Shown here in pieces: positions 1 to 4,118 of a stretch of 5,968 bases of DNA. The notes beneath the pieces were generated by a model, which was not told the DNA's origin, did not search any database, and was given only the letters and a program-made list of their open reading frames with translations. Both the position numbers and the translations under genes were made by a program. The stretch comes from Actinomycetota bacterium (GTDB taxonomy: Bacteria; Actinomycetota; Actinomycetes; S36-B12; UBA5976), in contig CANFIL010000077.1 of NCBI GenBank assembly GCA_947447095.1, positions 1 to 5,968 of the forward strand, in the 5' to 3' direction. Positions within the stretch are counted from its first letter, which is position 1; the number at the start of each line of letters is the position of its first letter.

Positions 1-1
1 G

Positions 2-244
2 AAAATTCGTATCCCTGCTGGCACAAAGACCGGCGCTAAATTCCGGGCACGCGGAAAAGGCGTTCAAAAGTCTGATGGCCAGCATGGCGACCTGATTGTG
101 ACCGTCGACATCGCCGTGCCTGCCGAAATTTCGCAAGCCGCGCAAAAGGCGTTAGCCGAGTTCACTGAATTAACTGCTGATTTCAACCCGCGCGATGCAA
201 TCATGCGCAAGGCTGGTGTCCATGTGGACAAGGGTGAAAAGTAA
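2..244 (+). CDS. dnaJ: DnaJ chaperone, C-terminal end only (partial)
   Basis: An open frame enters from the left edge and gives 80 residues before TAA at 242-244. The segment reads like the second substrate-binding beta domain and dimerisation tail of a DnaJ/Hsp40 co-chaperone: it contains IRIPAGTKTGAKFRARGKGV and then GDLIVTVDIAVP, both typical of that domain. DnaJ delivers unfolded clients to DnaK in the cytoplasm and stimulates its ATPase. The J domain and any zinc-finger region lie outside the window, so DnaJ1 and DnaJ2 types cannot be told apart directly. An hspR gene starting inside its stop codon is the actinobacterial dnaK-grpE-dnaJ-hspR order and supports the call. The tail after the beta domain (roughly residues 45-80) is charged and helical, as in actinobacterial homologues. 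Confidence 0.93.
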   Translation, partial: KIRIPAGTKTGAKFRARGKGVQKSDGQHGDLIVTVDIAVPAEISQAAQKALAEFTELTADFNPRDAIMRKAGVHVDKGEK

Positions 245-588
245 TGGCTAACAGTTATCACTTTGATGACGAGACCCCGCTGTATGTCATCTCGATTGCG
301 GCTCAGCTTTCGGGCATGCACCCACAAACTCTTCGTCAGTATGACCGCATGGGTTTAGTCTCTCCGGATCGCACTGGTGGGCACAATCGCTTGTATTCGC
401 AGCGCGACATTAACCGACTTCGTACCGTGGCAGCACTTTCGGCAGAGGGCATCACACTTGCCGGAATTGTGCGCATTCTGAACCTTGAGGAACAACTCGA
501 GCGCGCATTGCTTGAAATCGAAATTTTGCGAGAACGCAACCCTTCAAATGCTGTTGTTGTCTGGCGTCCAGGTCGACGTTCGCGATGA
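244..588 (+). CDS. hspR: HspR, MerR-family heat-shock repressor
   Basis: This 114-residue cytoplasmic DNA-binding protein has the MerR/HspR plan. A winged helix-turn-helix spans about residues 13-35 (YVISIAAQLSGMHPQTLRQYDR). The wing follows with TGGHNRLYS at 44-52, and a dimerising coiled coil covers about 79-98. The basic tail ends in VVVWRPGRRSR, a common HspR ending. HspR represses the dnaK operon by binding HAIR inverted repeats, with DnaK as co-repressor. The operon promoter would lie upstream of the window. The ATG overlaps the dnaJ stop (TAATG), with AAGGG at 230-234 about nine bases ahead as ribosome binding site, so translation is probably coupled to dnaJ. It has no cysteine, so it is not a metal- or redox-sensing MerR protein. 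The identification is firm from sequence plus context. Confidence 0.95.
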   Translation: MANSYHFDDETPLYVISIAAQLSGMHPQTLRQYDRMGLVSPDRTGGHNRLYSQRDINRLRTVAALSAEGITLAGIVRILNLEEQLERALLEIEILRERNPSNAVVVWRPGRRSR

Positions 589-1352
589 CAACCTTCTATC
601 GCCGAACTGCGCTAGTAACAGGAGCAACTGCCGGTATTGGTTTCGAGTTTGCTGACGAGTTGGCTTCCCGTGGAATGAACCTTGTTCTCGTTGCCCGAAA
701 CGAAGAGCGTTTGAACACCATCACCATGCAATTGCGTTCAAGGTATGGCGTACTTGTTGAATTGCTACGTGCAGATCTCAGTGTTCGGGAGCAAGTAGAC
801 GTTGTTGCTGCGCGAGCAACTCAATCAGACATCGATCTCGTTATCAATAACGCAGGTTATGGATTGAACGATTCCTTTTTCGAAAATTCTGTCGAAGCTG
901 AACAACAACTTCTCGATGTTTTAGTCACAGCAGTTATGCGAATTTCACATGCAGCATTGCCAGGGATGCGTGAACGTGACCGTGGCGGCGTAATCAACGT
1001 CAGCTCTGTTGCCGGTTGGATGTCGAGTGGTACATACAGCGCTGCAAAATCGTGGGTAACAACATTTAGCGAATCTATGGCGATGCAACTTCGCGAAACG
1101 AACGTTCATGTAATGGCTTTGTGTCCAGGGTTTACGCGAACTGAATTTCAACATCGTGCTGGAATGGAAACTGAAACGATTCCTGACTGGATGTGGCTTG
1201 ATGCCCGTCAAGTAGTTCGAGATTCGCTCACTGACTTCGCTGGCGGACAACCTGTCAGTGTTCCTGGCGTGAAGTACAAGGCGCTCGGATTGGTCGCGCA
1301 GTATTTGCCACGACCACTAGTTCGTGCGCTCTCGGTAATGTCGCGTCGCTAA
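585..1352 (+). CDS. Classical short-chain dehydrogenase/reductase, substrate unknown
   Basis: This 255-residue Rossmann-fold oxidoreductase has the full classical SDR set. The dinucleotide-binding glycine motif TGATAGIG is at 12-19. An arginine after the second beta strand (LVARNEERL, about 35-43) favours NADPH. NNAG is at 88-91, the catalytic serine is in NVSSVAG (138-144), and YSAAK at 151-155 supplies Tyr151 and Lys155. PGFTRTEF at 181-188 follows. The C-terminus (about 225-255) is basic and amphipathic, VPGVKYKALG then LPRPLVRAL, a tail shared with membrane-associated lipid- or acyl-type SDRs, so a hydrophobic substrate is a guess. The ATG overlaps the hspR stop by four bases (ATGA) with only a weak Shine-Dalgarno, suggesting translational coupling and heat-shock co-expression. 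The substrate cannot be read from sequence. Confidence 0.9.
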   Translation: MTTFYRRTALVTGATAGIGFEFADELASRGMNLVLVARNEERLNTITMQLRSRYGVLVELLRADLSVREQVDVVAARATQSDIDLVINNAGYGLNDSFFENSVEAEQQLLDVLVTAVMRISHAALPGMRERDRGGVINVSSVAGWMSSGTYSAAKSWVTTFSESMAMQLRETNVHVMALCPGFTRTEFQHRAGMETETIPDWMWLDARQVVRDSLTDFAGGQPVSVPGVKYKALGLVAQYLPRPLVRALSVMSRR

Positions 1353-1364
1353 TTAATAGCGCGC
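1343..1364. other. Hairpin spanning two abutting convergent stop codons
   Basis: GCG-t-CGCTA pairs with TAGCG-CGC around an ATTAA loop, giving eight base pairs with one bulged T. The hairpin covers the TAA of the reductase (1350-1352) and the TAA of the minus-strand gene (1353-1355), which touch with no base between. There is no U tract on either side, so it is not a textbook intrinsic terminator. It may slow polymerase or protect 3' ends for both transcripts, which is inference. Confidence 0.4.
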
Positions 1365-1781
1365 AAGCACGTCGTGCAAAGAGTCTGACGTGACCGTCCA
1401 ACCCCGAAGTCGAGATTGCATTGCAGCTTCGCGGGCGTACTCGGGTGAATCGTCACTGATGATCACAGTCACCGGTGCGTCAGGCCAATCGCCGTAGTCG
1501 CCACCAATTGTTGGCATCACGGGATCAACAAGCACATATCCGACTGCGGGCCGGCGAAGAGATCGACGACTAAATCCTAGGGCTGGCGCATGGATCGCAG
1601 CTTCCCCATAGAACACCAACACAAGTGGCTCGGCAGTTCGAGCGAGTTCGGCGGCCACATGCGTGATCCAGCGAACTCCCTCTGCGGGTGCCGAAACAAT
1701 GAATGGCTGCTTGGCTAACTGCACGCTTGGCACAAGGGGATTGACCGCTTCCAAGGTGGGACAAAATGCAACCGAACTCAT
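1353..1781 (-). CDS. Small alpha/beta-hydrolase-like protein lacking the nucleophile (putative pseudoenzyme)
   Basis: The 142-residue product starts at the ATG at 1781-1779; a TTG at 1808 would add nine residues, and neither start has a convincing Shine-Dalgarno. By eye it follows small actinobacterial alpha/beta hydrolases. A beta strand PLVLVFYGEAA (52-62) sits where the nucleophile elbow GHSGAG is expected, followed by APALG, RRPAVGYVLVDPVMP (76-90) and DAPVTVIISDD (101-111). The elbow serine appears replaced by Gly59 and the surrounding glycines are lost. The end, GWTVTSDSLHDVLARY, is short, with His136 the only candidate for the catalytic histidine. If the fold is right, catalysis is unlikely. 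No signal peptide or membrane segment is seen, so it is probably cytoplasmic. It diverges from pyrE and is convergent with the reductase. Function is unknown and the family assignment is tentative. Confidence 0.7.
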   Translation of the reverse strand: MSSVAFCPTLEAVNPLVPSVQLAKQPFIVSAPAEGVRWITHVAAELARTAEPLVLVFYGEAAIHAPALGFSRRSLRRPAVGYVLVDPVMPTIGGDYGDWPDAPVTVIISDDSPEYAREAAMQSRLRGWTVTSDSLHDVLARY

Positions 1782-1819
1782 GTGACGAGTGTGCCATGTC
1801 AGCGGCAATGGTGACGTTC

Positions 1820-1831
1820 TAGGCTAGAGGC
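1820..1831 (+). promoter_or_regulatory. Leaderless pyrE promoter, -10 TAGGCT, with overlapping opposite-strand -10
   Basis: TAGGCT at 1820-1825 matches the actinobacterial -10 pattern TANNNT and is followed by six bases (AGAGGC) and then the pyrE ATG, so transcription would begin at or next to the start codon. AGAGG is too close to the ATG to work as a ribosome binding site. On the other strand TAGCCT occupies 1826-1821, facing the hydrolase-like gene, so the near-palindrome CTAGGCTAG could serve both directions. No good -35 element is seen for either. Confidence 0.6.
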
Positions 1832-2365
1832 ATGTCAGATCGCGATGAACTCCGCCAGCAAATCATTGATAAAGCAGTTGTGCATGGAAAGGTCACCCTT
1901 TCCAGTGGCAAAGAGGCTGATTACTACGTCGACCTTCGTCGCGTAACTCTTGATTCTGAAGCGGCGCCCATCATTGGCCGTGTCATGTTGGAGTTGACCA
2001 AGGATCTTGACTTCGATGCAGTGGGCGGACTCACTCTCGGTGCCGATCCAGTTGCCACCGCGATGTTGCACGCTGCTGCCGCGCAAGGTCGCAAACTTGA
2101 TGCATTCGTCGTGCGCAAAGCCGAAAAGGCTCACGGACTACAACGCCGCATTGAAGGGCCAGACGTCAAGGGCCGCCGTGTACTTGCAGTCGAAGACACC
2201 AGCACAACTGGTGGCTCTGTCATGACTGCGGTCGAAGCGTTGCGAGAAGCCGGTGCCGAAGTGGTAGCCGTTGCAGTAATCGTGGAACGTGCCGCAGCAC
2301 CAGCCATCGAAGCTGCTGGCTTGCCTTACCTCTATGCGTACAACTTGCCTGATCTCGGTTTGTAA
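1832..2365 (+). CDS. pyrE: Orotate phosphoribosyltransferase
   Basis: A 177-residue enzyme of de novo pyrimidine synthesis that joins orotate to PRPP to give orotidine 5'-monophosphate and pyrophosphate in the cytoplasm. The type I phosphoribosyltransferase PRPP loop is clear: VLAVEDTSTTGGS at 117-129, with the acidic pair Glu121-Asp122. The flexible catalytic loop RKAEKAHGLQRRIEG (95-109) carries the Arg-Lys...Lys...His set, and SSGKEADYYVDLRRV (24-38) is the N-terminal substrate region. The length is normal for short bacterial OPRTs. It stands alone here between a divergent hydrolase-like gene and a convergent CoA-binding gene, not in a pyr cluster. The start follows a TAGGCT hexamer by six bases, implying a leaderless mRNA. 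No attenuator or PyrR-type leader can exist if that is correct. Confidence 0.95.
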   Translation: MSDRDELRQQIIDKAVVHGKVTLSSGKEADYYVDLRRVTLDSEAAPIIGRVMLELTKDLDFDAVGGLTLGADPVATAMLHAAAAQGRKLDAFVVRKAEKAHGLQRRIEGPDVKGRRVLAVEDTSTTGGSVMTAVEALREAGAEVVAVAVIVERAAAPAIEAAGLPYLYAYNLPDLGL

Positions 2366-2372
2366 TTTTTCA

Positions 2373-2386
2373 TTCGCTTAGGCGAA
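2373..2386. repeat. Small perfect hairpin after pyrE
   Basis: TTCGC and GCGAA pair perfectly around a TTAG loop, eight bases past the pyrE stop codon. It has no U tract after it on the plus strand. It probably adds to 3'-end structure ahead of the stronger terminator at 2388-2423. Confidence 0.4.
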
Positions 2387-2387
2387 C

Positions 2388-2423
2388 AAAAAGTGCCTCG
2401 CAATAATTGCGGGGTACTTTTTT
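2388..2423. terminator. Bidirectional intrinsic terminator between pyrE and the CoA-binding gene
   Basis: The arms 2388-2403 and 2407-2422 form a 16-bp stem with only two G-U wobbles (2395/2415 and 2398/2412) around a TAA loop. The plus strand ends in six T residues (2418-2423). The minus strand reads out through five T residues opposite A2388-A2392. It ends eight bases before the stop codon of the convergent gene, so it can terminate both transcripts. Confidence 0.9.
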
Positions 2424-2431
2424 GCTTTGCG

Positions 2432-2866
2432 TTAAGACATCAATTGCATGTAGTCGACTTTGATACAACGATCCATCACAACATTCATGCCTGCATCGTG
2501 CGCGGCATGGGCAACGTCATCGTTAACAATTCCCAACTGCATCCACCAGGTCTTGTCGGCGCAATCCGGAATTAATGTTGGTGATTCCTTTTCCCACACG
2601 GCTGGCATGTCCTCGCTCTTTCGAAACACGTCAATAATGTCTGGAATAACAGGAAGTTCGGACAGCGACTTATAAACCTGCTGCCCAAGTTTTTCGCCTT
2701 CGTACGCCGGATTGATCAGGTACACATCGAAGTGAGTTTGTTCAATGAGGTAAGCAGCAACTTGGTGACTTGCTCGATCGGGCTTACTAGAAACTCCGAT
2801 CACGGCAACAGACTTGGCGTCTTGAAGAATCTGTCGGACTTGCTCGTTGGTAGCTGGGGGATACAC
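2432..2866 (-). CDS. YccU-type CoA-binding protein
   Basis: A 144-residue Rossmann-fold protein of the CoA_binding (YccU) family. The nucleotide-binding start is SVAVIGVSSKPDRASHQVA (about 19-37), followed by DVYLINPAY (47-55), DIIDVFRKSEDMP (about 76-88) and the family's C-terminal signature WMQLGIVNDDVA with GMNVVMDRCIK. It matches the CoA-binding half of succinyl-CoA synthetase as a free-standing domain. Its physiological role is poorly defined: the fold suggests binding CoA or an acyl-CoA, but no catalytic residues are evident. The start is GTG at 2866-2864, preceded on the minus strand by AAGGAT at 2876-2871 at good spacing, so unlike its neighbours it uses a leadered, Shine-Dalgarno start. 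It diverges from the small membrane protein and nitrobindin operon. Confidence 0.9.
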   Translation of the reverse strand: MYPPATNEQVRQILQDAKSVAVIGVSSKPDRASHQVAAYLIEQTHFDVYLINPAYEGEKLGQQVYKSLSELPVIPDIIDVFRKSEDMPAVWEKESPTLIPDCADKTWWMQLGIVNDDVAHAAHDAGMNVVMDRCIKVDYMQLMS

Positions 2867-2897
2867 GGTGATCCTTGCTCGAGGTGGCTTTACTTGG

Positions 2898-2903
2898 AGC
2901 CTA
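2898..2903 (-). promoter_or_regulatory. -10 element TAGGCT for the CoA-binding gene
   Basis: Reading the minus strand, TAGGCT lies at 2903-2898. A start about seven bases on would give a leader of roughly 25 nt containing the AAGGAT ribosome binding site at 2876-2871 and the GTG at 2866. The same hexamer is used for pyrE and the small membrane protein. The upstream TTAGTA (2927-2922, 18-nt spacer) is only a poor -35 match. Confidence 0.5.
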
Positions 2904-2913
2904 TTGCGGATCC

Positions 2914-2985
2914 ATGTCCGTTACTAACTATGTAGTGAAACTTGTTGACGCTGAAATTTTCGGTGTTCGCAGTAGCGACAAGTAG
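2914..2985 (+). CDS. Possible 23-codon ORF in the divergent promoter region (doubtful)
   Basis: ATG at 2914 to TAG at 2983-2985 encodes a 23-residue peptide, MSVTNYVVKLVDAEIFGVRS then SDK. It has no Shine-Dalgarno. TATTGC six bases before the ATG is a weak -10, since its last base is C where TANNNT needs T. Its stop codon lies inside the palindrome at 2979-2992. It could be a leader peptide, a decayed gene or chance; chance is the default for so short a frame. Confidence 0.15.
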   Translation: MSVTNYVVKLVDAEIFGVRSSDK

Positions 2986-2992
2986 TTACTTG
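2979..2992. promoter_or_regulatory. Perfect 14-bp palindrome, candidate operator
   Basis: CAAGTA-GT-TACTTG is a perfect 6+6 inverted repeat with a 2-bp centre. It ends 12 bases before the TAGGCT -10 at 3005, so it covers the -35 zone of the promoter for the small membrane protein, nitrobindin and Fur-family operon. This is the usual place for a dimeric repressor or activator site. No T run follows, so it is not a terminator. It does not match the Nur box as I recall it (TTGC-type half-sites) or the HspR HAIR site. The binding protein is unknown. Confidence 0.5.
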
Positions 2993-3004
2993 AGGTTGCT
3001 GAGA

Positions 3005-3017
3005 TAGGCTGTTGCTC
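3005..3017 (+). promoter_or_regulatory. Leaderless promoter of the small membrane protein-nitrobindin-Fur operon
   Basis: TAGGCT at 3005-3010 is followed by seven bases (GTTGCTC) and then ATG at 3018, the spacing expected when the first transcribed base is the start codon. No Shine-Dalgarno precedes the ATG. The direct repeat GTTGCT flanks the hexamer (2995-3000 and 3011-3016). The hexamer is identical to that of pyrE. Confidence 0.55.
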
Positions 3018-3119
3018 ATGCTTGAGAACATTTATGCAGGATTGCTTGTGGCATTCGCTGGCATCATTACATGGTTCACAGGCGTCTTGGTTTTCAAGCT
3101 TTACAAGGGGCACAAGTGA
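3018..3119 (+). CDS. 33-residue single-pass membrane protein heading the nitrobindin operon
   Basis: ATG at 3018 to TGA at 3117-3119 encodes a very hydrophobic 33-residue protein. Residues 5-26 form one membrane helix, starting IYAGLLVAFAG and ending VLVF. A single acid (Glu3) precedes it and a basic end KLYKGHK follows, so by the positive-inside rule the C-terminus faces the cytoplasm. Three small-residue pairs sit exactly seven apart: Ala7-Gly8, Ala14-Gly15 and Thr21-Gly22. That places glycines on one helix face, as in packed or self-associating membrane helices. The GTG of nitrobindin overlaps its stop (GTGA), and the nitrobindin ribosome binding site lies inside its last codons, which argues that it is translated. 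The start looks leaderless. I do not recognise a family; a role anchoring or partnering nitrobindin or a metal transporter is a guess. Confidence 0.7.
   Translation: MLENIYAGLLVAFAGIITWFTGVLVFKLYKGHK
3105..3110 (+). promoter_or_regulatory. Ribosome binding site that fixes the nitrobindin start
   Basis: AAGGGG, five bases before the GTG at 3116, is a strong Shine-Dalgarno match. It favours this GTG over the in-frame ATG at 3071, which would place 15 extra residues inside the upstream membrane-protein frame. Confidence 0.75.
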
Positions 3120-3631
3120 GCGATTATCATCCAGAACTTGCGCATCTGTCCTGGCTCATCGGTTCATGGGTAGGCGTTGGCGTTGTTGGGTACCCATCAA
3201 TGCCAAACGACGTTCGCATTGGCCAAGAGCTTTCAATCTCTCACGATGGTCGACCATTTCTTACGCACTTCTCGCGCACCTGGGAACTCGACGACAACGG
3301 CGATCGCGTAAAACCGCTGGGAGTTGAAGCGGGCTTCTGGCGTCCACGTCCTGACAACGAAGTTGAATTTTTGCTCGCGCACCCAACTGGTTTCGTTGAA
3401 GTCTGGGTCGGCAAAGTAACGGTGACTGGAATTGAGAACGCAGTCATCACCGGCGCACGCGTTGAGCTTGATACCGATGCAATCGTTCGCACTGAATCCG
3501 CAAAAGAAGTGACCGCCGGTAAGCGCCTTTACGGCCTTGTCAATGGAGATCTTGCATGGGTGTACGACATGGCAGCTGAAGGCCAGAAATTGTCATCACA
3601 TATTTCAGCTCAACTAAAGAAACAGGGATAA
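3116..3631 (+). CDS. Nitrobindin-family heme-binding beta-barrel protein (FABP-like)
   Basis: This 171-residue protein starts at GTG, chosen for the AAGGGG site and the coupling overlap with the upstream membrane protein. The nitrobindin signature GSWVGVGVVGYP lies at 16-27, after HPELAHLSWLIG. The mid-region GVEAGFWRPRPDNEVEFLLAHPTGFVEVWVG gives the barrel strands and appears complete. Near the C-terminus, GQKLSSHISAQL places His162 nine residues from the end. That matches the position I recall for the proximal heme-iron ligand of mycobacterial nitrobindin (His155 of 164). Family members bind ferric heme and are linked to nitric oxide binding and peroxynitrite isomerisation in the cytoplasm. 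A Fur-family gene follows two bases after its stop, so the pair is surely co-transcribed, consistent with metal- or redox-linked control. Confidence 0.92.
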   Translation: MSDYHPELAHLSWLIGSWVGVGVVGYPSMPNDVRIGQELSISHDGRPFLTHFSRTWELDDNGDRVKPLGVEAGFWRPRPDNEVEFLLAHPTGFVEVWVGKVTVTGIENAVITGARVELDTDAIVRTESAKEVTAGKRLYGLVNGDLAWVYDMAAEGQKLSSHISAQLKKQG

Positions 3632-3633
3632 AC

Positions 3634-4062
3634 ATGGCTCGGGATTGGGACGAAGTACTGCGCGAACATGGCTATCGCATCACGCCACAACGTCAACTAG
3701 TACTTGAGGCCGTCAACAGCCTTGGTCATGCAACACCTGAAGAGTTACTTGCTGAGGTTCAGAAGACAGCCGGCGCAGTCAACCTTTCAACGATTTATCG
3801 CACCTTAGAAGTTCTCGAGCAGGTTGGTCTCGTGACACATGCTCACATCGGACATGGTGCGCCGACGTATCACTCCGTTGATGCGGACGTTCACATCCAT
3901 TTGGTGTGTGATACCTGTGGCAAGATCGAGTCCATTCCAGCTGAAGAAGCATCCGTCTTCGTTGAGTTGTTACGGGACAAGGCGGGCTTCGAAACTGATG
4001 TCGCTCACGTATCAATTCATGGTCAATGTGCCACGTGCATTGGCCGCATGAAACTGCTGTAG
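3634..4062 (+). CDS. Fur-family metalloregulator, Nur-like (nickel-responsive) by histidine pattern
   Basis: A 142-residue Fur-superfamily repressor. The N-terminal winged helix covers about 1-80, with YRITPQRQLVLEAV at 14-27 and the recognition helix NLSTIYRTLEVLEQVGLV at 50-67. The C-terminal dimerisation and metal domain follows. CxxC pairs Cys92/Cys95 and Cys132/Cys135 look like a structural zinc site. His69, His71 and His125 reproduce, with a constant offset of one, the nickel-site residues I recall for Streptomyces Nur (His70, His72, His126). His32, His87 and His89 match the second site, but Asp85 stands where Nur has His86. Position next to nitrobindin also fits my memory of the Streptomyces nur locus. 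AGGGA at 3624-3628 is the ribosome binding site. Likely targets are nickel uptake or superoxide dismutase genes, by analogy. Zur or Fur specificity cannot be excluded. Confidence 0.92.
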   Translation: MARDWDEVLREHGYRITPQRQLVLEAVNSLGHATPEELLAEVQKTAGAVNLSTIYRTLEVLEQVGLVTHAHIGHGAPTYHSVDADVHIHLVCDTCGKIESIPAEEASVFVELLRDKAGFETDVAHVSIHGQCATCIGRMKLL

Positions 4063-4081
4063 TTCGCCTGCAATGAACGAA

Positions 4082-4102
4082 TGGTTCTTCGAACCAAATT
4101 TT
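4082..4102 (+). terminator. Hairpin after the Fur-family gene, weak terminator or operator
   Basis: TGGTTC (4082-4087) and GAACCA (4091-4096) form a perfect 6-bp stem around TTC. AAATTTT follows with only four T residues (4099-4102). As a terminator it is weak. Lying at about the -35 position of the ygfZ promoter, it could instead be a protein-binding palindrome. Confidence 0.4.
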
Positions 4103-4106
4103 GCGA

Positions 4107-4118
4107 GACAATAGAAAC
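4107..4118 (+). promoter_or_regulatory. Probable leaderless ygfZ promoter
   Basis: GACAAT at 4107-4112 resembles the -10 consensus TACAAT apart from the first base and is followed by six bases before GTG at 4119. No Shine-Dalgarno precedes that GTG, nor the alternative ATG at 4137 or TTG at 4101, so a leaderless start is the simplest reading. Confidence 0.4.

Noticed and set aside
945..1250. 101-codon minus-strand open frame within the reductase gene
   Set aside because: It lies opposite a gene with complete SDR motifs, has no recognisable domain and no ribosome binding site; a shadow frame.
2989..3026. Two CTTGAG hexamers resembling HAIR half-sites for HspR
   Set aside because: They are direct repeats about 32 bases apart with no inverted ACTCAAG partner, so they do not form a HAIR site.
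3071..3115. ATG at 3071 as the nitrobindin start
   Set aside because: It would overlap most of the membrane-protein frame and has no ribosome binding site, while GTG 3116 has AAGGGG at ideal spacing and gives the usual family N-terminus.
3022..3327. 101-codon plus-strand frame across the small membrane protein and the nitrobindin start
   Set aside because: It is out of frame with both coupled genes, is rich in Arg and Ser, and has no signal of its own.
4075..4087. GAAC-N5-GTTC resembling an actinobacterial LexA (SOS) box
   Set aside because: The known box has four bases between the half-sites, here there are five, and the neighbouring genes are not DNA-repair genes.
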